A DNA stretch of 64,000 bases from Phytomonas francai (lineage: Eukaryota > Euglenozoa > Kinetoplastea > Trypanosomatida > Trypanosomatidae), in assembly GCA_001766655.1 (NCBI GenBank), contig MJCC01000001.1, positions 1,488,848 through 1,552,847 of the forward strand, given 5' to 3'. Positions within the stretch are counted from its first letter, which is position 1; every line of letters starts with the position of its first letter. Shown here in pieces: positions 48,610 through 58,101 of the stretch. The notes under the pieces are model-generated. The model made no database searches. It saw nothing but the letters and a program-made list of their open reading frames with translations, and was not told the origin of the DNA. Position numbers and translations under genes: made by a program.

Positions 48610-49743
48610 TCACGAGTGGGTTGAGTTGTCAAATCGGCACGTCAGAAGAGACACATGAGTTTGTTCAAATGCTCGCTCGGCCTCGGAAGTGGACTTTTTA
48701 AGTGCCTCTTCGTCCTTCTTTAGCTTACTAATCGTTTTTTGCAATGTATTCAGTTGCTTTGCTTGATCTTGAATAACTTTCGCACAACTTTTCACTTGGC
48801 TGAGAAGAAGTTCGCGTTGCTTGAAAGCCTGTTGTTCCGCTTTTTGGGCCTCGGCTAGCATTTTTTCAAGTTCCTTAACTTTAGTTTCCTCCAAAAACTC
48901 TTTCATGGACTGCTTATTTGCCTTCAGCTGAGCTTTTCGTTTAGGAAGCAAGCATGTGGAAGGTGTGCGAGGCTCCGTATGCATTTTCGATGCGCTGCAA
49001 GATCGTTCCTGCGTCGTCCCGATAGTACTATGTTCTTCTCTGAACTTCACACTCACGTCTCTTTGGATATTGTTGCTCACCACATGCGAAAGTGAGACAC
49101 CGTTTAGGTTCAAAATCCAGGGGGCTACACTTTTAACTATCTTTTCCAGATCAAAGTGGTTTTGTGTAAGAGGGTTACCCTGAATAGTCAAATGACGCAA
49201 GTGGGGAAAGCTTGTTAGCACCTTCAGCTCACTAGACGTCACTAGTTTATTCTTGGACACATCAAGCTTGACAAGCCCCTTAAGTGTGGATAACGAGGCT
49301 AAGTTCTCTAACGTATTCGACTGCAAATTAAGGCTGAGTAACGAACTTGGCAAGTTTCTTACACCAACTGACGTTAAAGCATTATGCCCAACGTTGAGCT
49401 CTTCCAAAAACGGTAGAAAATGATCCAGCATGTCCAAGTATGTTAATTGGTTGTGAAAAAGATTTAGTTTCACGAGAGCAGGTGGGAGGCTGCTACTTTG
49501 CAATGATGTAAGAGAATTAAAAGAAAGGTCTAACACCCTCAGTGTTGTGAGTGCTTCGCCCCCCATAAACCTATGAATCGAATTTTTGGAAAGGTTAATA
49601 GTCCTGACACATGGCGCATGCTCAAGGAGCTTTGACAGAGTGCCTTCCATTTTGTTGGAGGACTCTGGGAAGCCCTCTAACTCTTTGCTAATTGCGGACG
49701 CATCAAAAATACAAAGTCCTTTATGAGAAAAATCGAGATCCAT
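48610..49743 (-). CDS. Leucine-rich repeat (SDS22-like) and coiled-coil protein, 377 aa
   Basis: Residues about 45-220 hold at least six LRRs of the 20-23-residue type, for example LRVLDLSFNSLTSL, LVKLNLFHNQLTYL and LVKLDVSKNKLV. They end with a PW-x-LNLNGV cap like those in SDS22/LRRC-type flagellar proteins. A basic linker follows, then a coiled coil (about 265-355) with regular leucines. The LRR face would bind a partner protein. In kinetoplastids such proteins are common in the flagellum and basal body, but the location here is a guess. No membrane segment is present. Confidence 0.85.
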   Translation of the reverse strand: MDLDFSHKGLCIFDASAISKELEGFPESSNKMEGTLSKLLEHAPCVRTINLSKNSIHRFMGGEALTTLRVLDLSFNSLTSLQSSSLPPALVKLNLFHNQLTYLDMLDHFLPFLEELNVGHNALTSVGVRNLPSSLLSLNLQSNTLENLASLSTLKGLVKLDVSKNKLVTSSELKVLTSFPHLRHLTIQGNPLTQNHFDLEKIVKSVAPWILNLNGVSLSHVVSNNIQRDVSVKFREEHSTIGTTQERSCSASKMHTEPRTPSTCLLPKRKAQLKANKQSMKEFLEETKVKELEKMLAEAQKAEQQAFKQRELLLSQVKSCAKVIQDQAKQLNTLQKTISKLKKDEEALKKSTSEAERAFEQTHVSLLTCRFDNSTHS

Positions 49744-50047
49744 AGTCTTATCTACTTTTGATGTTCTTGCTTAACCTACATCATTCTGTATAAACCCCAT
49801 AAGACGTGAGCACCGAAAAACACCACAAGGCAAAAACAGAAGGTTGTATTCACACACACGCAAGAGTCTAGACTCATCAAGGGTCTTTTTATTAAAGGCA
49901 CAGAAGGCTTGGCGTGCGGAGAAACCACGACACAGCCAAAATTAAGAAAGCGTAATATTATACAAGCTTGTGTTATTACCACTAGCAGATGTGCAGGGGG
50001 TTACACCCCCTCCCCCCCCCCCTTTTTTTTCCCATCAAAGAGCAGTC
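49744..50047. other. Intergenic region with strong homopolymer block
   Basis: Contains GGGGG-TTACA-CCCCC (49996-50010), an 11-C run (50012-50022) and T8 (50023-50030). On the coding (minus) strand this is A8 then G11 upstream of the LRR gene, that is, purines where a splice tract would need pyrimidines. No gene is seen. Confidence 0.6.
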
Positions 50048-51139
50048 TCAGCTCGATCTCTTCCACATGTTCACGAGATCTGAGCCAAAACACGTAATTA
50101 AGTTAGTTGGAGGAAACTTTCTCCCGGCGAAAGACTCCTCTTCTCTCTGACCAAACGTCACACCAAAGAAAGACTGCATCAGAACCATTATCGAAACGGC
50201 CCCAGGTGTGAGCTTACCGAAGCGCAAGGACGACGGTGCGTTGCTGGAGGCGATGCCCATGAGCAGCAACACCATCATCTGGTGATGCCCGTCCACGCAG
50301 CCGCCTTCGTAGATCTGATCGCACAGCAGCTCGGCCACGCGCCGGCCAACTTCCTCGGGTGCCTCGCCAGCGCGGGCGACGGTTTCCTGCGAGATCAGGC
50401 AGCGCTCCGCGGTCGTCTCGGCGACGAGCATCACACCGTACCCGCTGCTGACCGCTTTCCGCGCGGGGCCGCCCCCGTCGACGTCGGTGACGACGTACAC
50501 GTCGGGGATTAAATTCAGCAAAAGCCCCTTCGCCGTCGTCGCCGCGCGCTGCGGGAGGTCCGGGGCGGTCCGGCAGCCAAAGGCGATCCCGCGGACGCGC
50601 CGGACCCGCCCGCGGGACTCGCTGACGGCCGCGCTCAGCTTGCGCAGGCTCTTCACCTCGAGGACGACGGCGCCGCCGCCGTCCGGGGCGGCCCCGCGCG
50701 CGATTGTGCGCACGCTGCACTCCACGCCGAAGAGCCGGAGCCAGCGGGTGGTGACCGTGCGGAAGGTGTCGACGGAGAGGTCGAGCGCCCCCTGCGTCGC
50801 CCCGACGAAGGTCACGCGGGAGTCGAACTTGGCGAAGGGCAGCAGCAGCACGGCGGCCTCCATGGCGTAGGTGACACAGCGCGCGGCGGGCACCTCGTGC
50901 GAGAAGACCCCGCCGAGGATCATGCCCGGGTTGAAGAGCAGGGTCGTGTTGTGCTCCTGCGTCTGAAAGGTCGAGCCGCTGGTGATTCGGTCGATGAACT
51001 TGAGGAAGTTGGCCTCGTAGAGCTGGATCCCGATAGGATCTGTGTCACGATGAATGTTGGTCAGACGTAGTGGCTTCTTTGACAGGATGCTGCAGACAAT
51101 ATTGTGCCGCAAGAGACTGGCACCTTCCGAGGAGTGCAT
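50048..51139 (-). CDS. RCL1: RNA 3'-phosphate cyclase-like protein RCL1, 363 aa
   Basis: A nucleolar component of the small-subunit processome that works in early 18S pre-rRNA cleavage; related to RtcA cyclases. Support comes from GIQLYEANFLKFIDRITSGS at 37-56, a Gly-rich middle with the cyclase-type insert, and the C-terminal GGCVDGHHQMMVLLLM and SSLRFGKLTP stretches typical of RCL1 rather than of active cyclases. The length of 363 is usual (about 367 in yeast). GC is very high at about 50250-51000, in contrast to both neighbours. Confidence 0.93.
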   Translation of the reverse strand: MHSSEGASLLRHNIVCSILSKKPLRLTNIHRDTDPIGIQLYEANFLKFIDRITSGSTFQTQEHNTTLLFNPGMILGGVFSHEVPAARCVTYAMEAAVLLLPFAKFDSRVTFVGATQGALDLSVDTFRTVTTRWLRLFGVECSVRTIARGAAPDGGGAVVLEVKSLRKLSAAVSESRGRVRRVRGIAFGCRTAPDLPQRAATTAKGLLLNLIPDVYVVTDVDGGGPARKAVSSGYGVMLVAETTAERCLISQETVARAGEAPEEVGRRVAELLCDQIYEGGCVDGHHQMMVLLLMGIASSNAPSSLRFGKLTPGAVSIMVLMQSFFGVTFGQREEESFAGRKFPPTNLITCFGSDLVNMWKRSS

Positions 51140-52768
51140 TACTGGATTAATGTGGTTATTACGGTGTATTACTTTTTAAACGAGAAGGAAATTACTTAAA
51201 TATATGTGTGGCAAACTGAGAATCCACGGCGCTGATACAGAAGAGGGGAAAGCACACAATTATTACCAGGCATCTTTTGCCACATCCTACACATCGAAAT
51301 AACAGACCCAAGCAACGGGTAAAGAGCTATCAGAAAGGAACAAGTAGATGATAATCAAGATGCCACAGAGATCTGAAAGAGAATAATAATAGTAGTAATA
51401 ACAATAAAGCATGATCCCCCAAAAAGAAGAATGCGTATTGTCATTAAAGAGAAAAACATTTCGTTCGTCTTGTATTTCAACTTTGAATTCAGATAAATGA
51501 ACCTTCTCCTCGTTGTGTTACACGTTCGTGTCTTGGAGAATGATAGTTAACATCTCTTCGACGCTGAGTGGCCGCTTCTCGGCGTTGCTCGAATTTATTC
51601 ACATACTTTCTTTGAGCATATTTGCCTTCAAAAAAACAGATTCATAAGCCATTTGAGACGCGATAATTGTAAGGATGGAAACAAGTTGAGCGTAGACCAC
51701 GAATTTCCATGTCGTACCAATCACGTAGAGAAGAAGGACGTGCAACTTGGGGTCTACTACTTGGTATCCTTAAAAACGCATGTAAGCTTCAATAGATGAG
51801 GAAATGCCAATTGTAAAACGAACTTCCACTCCTTACCGCATAGGAAAATAGGCAAGTAGTAGCACACTACTATACCAGGGAAGAATCTGATTAGCAGATA
51901 ACGCTTTAGAGAAGTAAAACCAATGAACTATGATATTGGCATTTCATCCAAAGGAAAAAGGATGCAAAACAGCATGGCAATAATATACTTAGAATGGGTA
52001 ATTATTAATTCTGCGGTTTGTGGCGCGGCGTTTACAGAAGCACACCTTAAGGAACACAGGCACACTTTCGTGAATCTCATGACGTTTGGTCAATTTCCGT
52101 GCAGTTACCAGAGCTAAAGAATACAAAAAAATGCTGCATCAACATCACATGTAATTCCAGCAGAATTACGCGAAATAATACGATCAAATATTTATGGCCA
52201 GGAAATCGTGTAAGGAAAAAAGGGGTATAGGAATGAAAAAATCCCTACCAAAGGACTGGGGTATCCAAACACTATCATGCATACGCCTATCCCCGACTCA
52301 GTCATGGCGAGCTCACGGTTTTGGGAAAATAAGCTAAATAGGTACGGTTTCTTCCGTTTATAAAAGTGGGAAGCAGCACGCCTACCGTGAGAATGCTAAA
52401 AGGTACTTTTCATAACGTTGCCTATGTAGGAAAAATTAAGCTCGATTATGGTGATGTTTATTGTTGAAATTCATCTTACAGCTTGTGAATTACCAATATG
52501 ATACCTATGATAAGGGAAGTCCTCCATATATTATGACTTATGTTTAAAATTTTCGACCATTACATAATCTACCAAAATATGATTAGCATAGGAAAGTTTA
52601 GCAATAGCTTCCAGTACTTGCGGAATATTTATTATACACGTAATGCTAAATTCATATAAATTACTGAAAGGGACTTTTATATTTGCCTAATTTTTTTTTA
52701 TATAATTAGAATATCACCTTTCCAAATAGGCAATGATGCATACCTCTTTATCACCTTGGTGGTCCATT
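51140..52768. other. Longest gap in the minus-strand unit, 1.6 kb
   Basis: No intact gene is seen. A coding-like stretch at about 51489-51960 on the minus strand is listed separately. The remainder (about 51960-52768) is AT-rich with short chance frames, including a 64-codon plus-strand frame at 51923-52117 that I do not support. Confidence 0.5.
51489..51960 (-). pseudogene. Possible frameshifted or decayed small membrane-protein gene
   Basis: On the minus strand several adjoining frames stay open for about 48-56 codons each. One (about 51735-51900) reads hydrophobic and basic with LKRYLLIRFFPGIVV. A second, overlapping 51604-51770, reads like a membrane helix (HVLLLYVIGTTWKFVVYAQL). A third ends in a charged tail with KYAQRKYVNKFEQRREAATQ and stops at 51489-51491. 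The second and third frames would join if the T7 run at about 51630-51636 (minus-strand T) had one more base. The first and second both contain a WKFV word. An in-frame TGA at 51642-51644 lies in the third frame. It could be a pseudogene, homopolymer sequencing errors, or chance. Confidence 0.3.
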
Positions 52769-53818
52769 TTACTCACTTTCTTCACAATTAACTTGTTTAA
52801 ATGCACCAGATTGACGACCTAGATGAGATCTTACAGGATCAAAGTACGGGTGCTGCAAAGCCTCCGCCGCTTGAATACGCTGAGTGTGATCGTAGCGAAG
52901 GAGTTTGTCTAGAAAATCCAAAGCGACATCTGGGCATAGATGACGATTTTCAGGTGAAACAAACAAAGACCACGGTTTCTTCGTCTGTTTCATTAATAAA
53001 TTATGTAAAGAAGTGGGTAACTTTAGGTTGAACTTTTTTAGATATTCTAGAAAGTCATCCGTTCCCAAAACCTTAATAATACGTATTAGTTGATCTGTAT
53101 TGTCTTTGCCGCGGAAAAAGGGTTCTTTTATAAAGATCATCCCTGCCATCATACACCCTAGCGACCACATATCAAGACGGTAGTCATAGGTGGGAAGCTC
53201 GACAAGAAGCTCAGGACCCTTGAAGTAGCGCGAAGCGACACGTGCATTGTATGAGGTTTCTGGATGATAAAACTCCGCCAACCCCCAGTCGATCAGCTTT
53301 ACTTGATGTCTTTTATAGTCTATGCATATATTATTTGGTTTCACATCCCGGTGCATGATACCTCGTGAGTGGGCGTATTCCAATGCTAGGAGGACTTGAT
53401 AAATAAGATTCCGGACATCTAAATCTGTGAAAAAAGGAAACAAGGCCCGAAAATCAGACGCTTCAATGTACTCAAAAACAAATGATGGTATTTTGCTACT
53501 TGGATCTCGAACTGTGTCATGCAGCTCAACAATGTGTGGGCAACCCTTGAGTATCTGAAGAATTTTCAGCTCACGTAAAATTTTTTTCTTTTTTACCGGC
53601 TTCAGGACTTTAATAGAAACTCTTTTGCCCAACTCTGTATCATGGGCTAGGAAAACATCACTGTACTTGCCGCGGCCAATTCTTTTCTCCACTTCATACT
53701 TGTCAGGGCTATTCCACTCTACCTTCAGCGATTCATAATCCCAGTACTCGCGAGGCTTACTAACATTTACTCTGGCGTAGCGATGATCACTCTCAGCTAT
53801 TTGATAGGATTCTGACAT
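52769..53818 (-). CDS. CK2A: Casein kinase 2 catalytic alpha subunit, 349 aa
   Basis: An acidophilic Ser/Thr kinase acting in nucleus and cytosol. The glycine loop is GRGKYSDVF at 48-56, the ATP lysine K70, the basic cluster KPVKKKK at 73-79 that reads acidic substrates, the catalytic loop HRDVKPNN with D158, and the CK2-specific DWG (in place of DFG) at 177-179. The APE-equivalent is GPE at 201-203. The activation segment sequence and length are those of constitutively active CK2 alpha. Compared with metazoan forms the C-terminal tail is short and ends CEESE. A 30-bp palindrome lies eight bases upstream of the ATG. Confidence 0.97.
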   Translation of the reverse strand: MSESYQIAESDHRYARVNVSKPREYWDYESLKVEWNSPDKYEVEKRIGRGKYSDVFLAHDTELGKRVSIKVLKPVKKKKILRELKILQILKGCPHIVELHDTVRDPSSKIPSFVFEYIEASDFRALFPFFTDLDVRNLIYQVLLALEYAHSRGIMHRDVKPNNICIDYKRHQVKLIDWGLAEFYHPETSYNARVASRYFKGPELLVELPTYDYRLDMWSLGCMMAGMIFIKEPFFRGKDNTDQLIRIIKVLGTDDFLEYLKKFNLKLPTSLHNLLMKQTKKPWSLFVSPENRHLCPDVALDFLDKLLRYDHTQRIQAAEALQHPYFDPVRSHLGRQSGAFKQVNCEESE

Positions 53819-53825
53819 CTATTTA

Positions 53826-53855
53826 ATATCTATATCTATATATAGATATAGATAT
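53826..53855. repeat. Perfect 30-bp palindrome upstream of CK2 alpha
   Basis: AATATCTATATCTATATATAGATATAGATATT-type sequence with its centre at 53840/53841. All pairs from 53826-53840 match 53841-53855 exactly. It is made of TATC/GATA units and lies in or next to the 5' UTR. Confidence 0.9.
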
Positions 53856-54115
53856 AGATAATCTACGTTTTCCTAATTACTGATATACTTTACGTTGCTT
53901 GATAGTGCATGCAGAGGTTCAAATAAAAAGATGCTGTAAATAAATTAGTGAATGTACGTTTTAGAATATGTACGTGATCTCCCCTCCCTGCACCACATGT
54001 GCACAGGCAACGCATATTTGAGAATCATAATTCAGTCATAAAAAAAGCATATCAATATCTATTGAAACGGCGAAAACGAAATTAAGCAGCTATAAATATG
54101 CAACACTAGAAAGAG

Positions 54116-57100
54116 TTAATTCAGAATCAATATTTTTTCCTCTCTTTTAGGTAGACGTTTGGCTATTGGTGCGTGATCTAAGCCAAGAAAAGCAGCTTTC
54201 CCAGGCTCCGTTTGATTTGGTTCATAGCATTCCTTCGAACAAAACTGCATGAGCTGCATTCCCATAGGAAATTCAGACACTTCAACCACAGTATTTTCCT
54301 TTACCAGGCAGACCTTCCAATCAACAATTGCAGCGAAGTTGATTTCCAGTTTGTGTGCGATTCGACGGAGTAACTCGCTCGGCAATTCTTTGTGCAATAC
54401 ATAGAAACTAAAAGGCTCCCCAAACGTTTCCACCGGATCCTTTCGCTGACGTATTAAAGTGAAATGGCACACTTGTACAAGAAACTGCTCCTCGTGTGGT
54501 ATACCCGGAATTGGCTGAGGAATTCGCTCAATGCGATATTGCGCGCTTTCTTCAAAGGTTTGATGACCTAAAACAAGGACATGATCATGATCAAGCACGT
54601 TGTAGATCCTTCCCTTCCACACGTCAACAAGTCTTAACACCTTCCAGGCGTCCTCAGGGAGAAGATTCATAATGAAGTTGCAGAAGCTTTCCGTTGAGGC
54701 GTTTTCAGCCCCGTCTTCCTTGTTTTCAAGCTTGCAGGGGGGTTCTATAGCGTAGTCTGTATGGATTTCTCGTACACTGGTGCTGAAAATAGTCTCCGCC
54801 TTCATCATCGATTCGCGAGACATCAGTACCCAATGCGAACTAATTGCCTTCACACTATCACTATAAAGTTTAAACTCCAACGAGTGCGAGGCCTCGATTT
54901 GGGTGACAGGGAATTTGCAATATTCGTAATAGATGTATTTAGAAAAGTACTCCGTAGAGTGGGAAGCTGGCGTTAGAAGCATCAAGAGCGTAGGTCTGGA
55001 TTTTTTCTTCGCCTTCATAAAGTACGGGAGCTCGGTTTCCGGGTTATGGCGTACAAATCGAACATGATCGTAGTTCTCCGACTCCCCAATCATCCGAGCT
55101 ACATAACGTTGAAGTTGCTCGTAGGACATGTTGCTTCCAAGCTCGGTGCTCACTAATGTAGGATAAGAGGGCGCTTGATTCAGTCGTATTTCAACTGGGA
55201 TGCGATAACGCACAAAGTTATGGAAGGATTCCACATCCGGATAAAACACATCGTCCCTATCTTTAGGGGAGATTTCCAACTGCCAGACTAATATATCCCC
55301 TGAGAGTAATACGTTGCATGTGGCGTATCGATGATTATCAAGTTCGCGACGCACTGTCATATTTCCACTCGGCATTCCACGAACTGGATTGATTACTCCC
55401 TTCTCCGCACCCTCGCAAAGACCATCTGCGGTGGAGCTGACACTTTTAAAGACCTCGATGCTAGCTGACCTTTTAATATTGGATTGTGGTTGATGGTGCT
55501 TCTGTAAGTGATGTTTGTACTTTTTGGGCGATTCATCAGGTAGTATTGCAATCATTTCGCGAACTCGGTTCGCTATTTTTCCGATAGATATTTTAGCATC
55601 CTCTTCAGTATTGCGGCGGACAACGGTGCTTCCAATAAAAATAATCTTTAATTGCAGTGGATCATATAGCTTATGGTGAAATAGCTGATATTCAGCATTC
55701 TCTTCCTCCGATATTACGACTGTATCACTACTGAGCGATGTCACTAAAATGTAGCATTCATTCGAATCCTTCGATATCTCTTCAATTTTAACACCTGGTT
55801 TCAATTGGACATACACGTCGTGATTGCGGGCATGGACGGGGGAGGCAACATACCAAAGAAGCTGATCATTTTCCGGGACATTGAATACTTTTTCTACAAA
55901 GGAATTGAACTCTCGGAGGGCTTCTGCTTCTAAAGGAAGACGCAAAGTCCTATGCAACGGCTGCTTTTGCAAGGATCGGCGTAAGGACGAAAACTCGCCC
56001 TTCGGTGCAAGGTCTTGTGGCTGAAAAAAATGAACGTGCGCGCAGAGACGGCCTTCCACTTTCCCCTTTCTAATTCTTTCCTCTTCTTGCTTTTCACGAA
56101 GGAGCTGATCAATAACGTGCTTAGGTACATCTTCGGGGCCTATAGGACGCAATAAGGAATCTATTCGGCTTGTTCGAATGTACACAAGCATGTACGCTGT
56201 ACTTATTCGGGGCTCTAAAGAACCCCAATAGTTAACGTGGTAGCCTCCAAAATTATCCCCATAAACGTCTTTCAAAGACGCTGGAGTTACCGTTCCATCG
56301 TCGAACTTGTACCACTTACCAGAGCAAAGTAAAAAGCAATAGTAATGACCAAAACCTGTGTTTGAGCCTGAATGAACCAATACACTGCATAATGTATAGT
56401 GAGTATCGGCGGATTCCACATGGGGCATATATTTGGAGAGATCTAACGTACTGTAATAATCCCAGCGTGAGAATATTTTTAGTTCACCCTGTACAACGTC
56501 ATAATCGAAGCGCGCCAGATGCAGCATCAAGATGAGGGGAGTTGCTTTTAGCCTAACACCTTTTGTCGCCCGGTAATATTTTTTCTCCCCATCTCGTTCC
56601 AGGCAATACTTATTTTTCCCATCAAGAACCTCCGCCTGAAAAAAACGATCAAAACTTGCATATATATCATTTGTATCCTTTACAACAAGTTGTAAATCAT
56701 AAAAGGGCTCTTCACATGCACCGTGGTATCCCACTTCTTCAACGTCAATATAGCTTTCGAGGAAGCCGTTGAATAATTCCTGAATAGCATTCTGTTTTCC
56801 ATTTTTATCACTATTCTCTGATGCACTCTGGGTATTTAATTTCATTTCCAGGTTGTCTAGTAAAACATGCGTCAATTCATGAACATCATGCTGAATAAAA
56901 CTATCGGCCTCACTCCACCCAAAGGATTCTGTAAGCTCAGTCGTGTTTACTGCTTCGGTAGCCGTCTGAAGCATGCAGAAAAGACGTTGAAGCGCGTATG
57001 GAATTGATTTTTTACCATTAGAATACGTTCGACTAAGCTCTATCGACTCTTCCTTCGTAGGCATCTGGTAAATGATTGAGCGAAAAGCAGAGATATGGAA

Positions 57101-57589
57101 AAGTGACTGAAGGAGTGAATTCAGATAACATGTTGCCCCCTGATTCATCAGCCCGTTATAATGAAGAAACAAATTTGAGCCTGAAGTTTCAATCGGTTTA
57201 TCTTCTACTAATTTCTGTGGGACTATGTCAGTAGCTTTTTCATAATAAGGCATACTGCTTACGTTAGGACAACCAATAAGGGAAGGGTTATCGCTATGAG
57301 AATTCCAATATCGAGGTTCCAAATGACCGTGAACCATGTTGCCCTTTGACACGCTACCCGTTCTGTTTAGAGCGGTTAGGTGCTGTATGGATCTGAGGAA
57401 AAGTGGGAACAGATGCGGGTGAATACCACACTCTTTAAAAACAGCAATTCTTCTCTTGCCAGTCATTTCACTTAGATCAGAAAGTGAAAAGGGGCACTTT
57501 TTCAATGACGCCTCTGATGGCAGAAGTGCTTCACTTATGATTGAATCATCCCAAAAGACTTTCACAGCAACACGGTAGGCCTCAAGCAT
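54116..57589 (-). CDS. Ubiquitin-specific protease, USP7-like, 1157 aa
   Basis: It removes ubiquitin from substrates. The USP core spans about 140-480. The Cys box NQGATCYLNSLLQSLF has catalytic C154. The His box reads GFGHYYCFLL with H415, and the acidic box WYKFDDGTVTP is present. The long C-terminal part (about 510-1157) has the ICP0-binding and ubiquitin-like regions of USP7, for example DNHRYATCNVLL and the terminal FAAIVDWKV stretch. The N-terminal MATH (TRAF) domain of animal USP7 is missing; the first 140 residues are unrelated. The longest frame starts at a TTG (57607); the first ATG is 57589. Together with E1 and RPN13 in this window it belongs to the ubiquitin-proteasome system. 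Confidence 0.9.
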   Translation of the reverse strand: MLEAYRVAVKVFWDDSIISEALLPSEASLKKCPFSLSDLSEMTGKRRIAVFKECGIHPHLFPLFLRSIQHLTALNRTGSVSKGNMVHGHLEPRYWNSHSDNPSLIGCPNVSSMPYYEKATDIVPQKLVEDKPIETSGSNLFLHYNGLMNQGATCYLNSLLQSLFHISAFRSIIYQMPTKEESIELSRTYSNGKKSIPYALQRLFCMLQTATEAVNTTELTESFGWSEADSFIQHDVHELTHVLLDNLEMKLNTQSASENSDKNGKQNAIQELFNGFLESYIDVEEVGYHGACEEPFYDLQLVVKDTNDIYASFDRFFQAEVLDGKNKYCLERDGEKKYYRATKGVRLKATPLILMLHLARFDYDVVQGELKIFSRWDYYSTLDLSKYMPHVESADTHYTLCSVLVHSGSNTGFGHYYCFLLCSGKWYKFDDGTVTPASLKDVYGDNFGGYHVNYWGSLEPRISTAYMLVYIRTSRIDSLLRPIGPEDVPKHVIDQLLREKQEEERIRKGKVEGRLCAHVHFFQPQDLAPKGEFSSLRRSLQKQPLHRTLRLPLEAEALREFNSFVEKVFNVPENDQLLWYVASPVHARNHDVYVQLKPGVKIEEISKDSNECYILVTSLSSDTVVISEEENAEYQLFHHKLYDPLQLKIIFIGSTVVRRNTEEDAKISIGKIANRVREMIAILPDESPKKYKHHLQKHHQPQSNIKRSASIEVFKSVSSTADGLCEGAEKGVINPVRGMPSGNMTVRRELDNHRYATCNVLLSGDILVWQLEISPKDRDDVFYPDVESFHNFVRYRIPVEIRLNQAPSYPTLVSTELGSNMSYEQLQRYVARMIGESENYDHVRFVRHNPETELPYFMKAKKKSRPTLLMLLTPASHSTEYFSKYIYYEYCKFPVTQIEASHSLEFKLYSDSVKAISSHWVLMSRESMMKAETIFSTSVREIHTDYAIEPPCKLENKEDGAENASTESFCNFIMNLLPEDAWKVLRLVDVWKGRIYNVLDHDHVLVLGHQTFEESAQYRIERIPQPIPGIPHEEQFLVQVCHFTLIRQRKDPVETFGEPFSFYVLHKELPSELLRRIAHKLEINFAAIVDWKVCLVKENTVVEVSEFPMGMQLMQFCSKECYEPNQTEPGKAAFLGLDHAPIAKRLPKREEKILILN

Positions 57590-57801
57590 ATTTGATAAAA
57601 CAATCAAACAAAAAAGCTTGGATACGAGAAATATAAGGATTAAGATATTTTTTTTTTAAGTAAGATAAAGACAATAGAGGAGCACGCACGCACATATAGA
57701 AATCAAAGTTTCCATTTGTATATAAATTGCATATATATAATTTACAGCGTAGTTTGAAATTTACATCATAATAATACCCAGGTACATCTATTTAGAACCT
57801 T

Positions 57802-58101
57802 TCATGCACTGTCAGTAAGACTTTGTATGACAATAAGTGAAAAGTCCTTGTCAGGTGCAACCATAATCTCATTCTTTTTACTTCGAATTCGAAGAAAAGA
57901 AAGATCATTTGTAGGATCCAAATCACGGACGCAATGTCGCGCTTTAACTGCCAGTGCTGTAATAAGATGAGCATATTGATTCTGTACTACAGTATCTTCA
58001 ATAGTACTACGTATAGGTGTACCTTCTTTATCTACAACGATAATTCCTGCGACATTGGGACGTTGGCTGATTCTTTGGAATGCTTCTTCAATTTCAGTCA
58101 T
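57802..58101 (-). CDS. DYNLRB: Dynein light chain roadblock/LC7, 99 aa
   Basis: A subunit of cytoplasmic or intraflagellar-transport dynein that links light and intermediate chains; it acts as a homodimer. The typical start TEIEEAFQRISQRPNVAGII, the VDKEGTPIRST strand pair, and the KNEIMVAPDKDFSLIVIQ end give full coverage of the domain at the usual length (about 96-100). It is the first gene of the minus-strand unit after the divergent strand switch. Confidence 0.95.
   Translation of the reverse strand: MTEIEEAFQRISQRPNVAGIIVVDKEGTPIRSTIEDTVVQNQYAHLITALAVKARHCVRDLDPTNDLSFLRIRSKKNEIMVAPDKDFSLIVIQSLTDSA

Noticed and set aside
51923..52117. 64-codon plus-strand frame
   Set aside because: Opposite to the direction of the unit, short, no motif.
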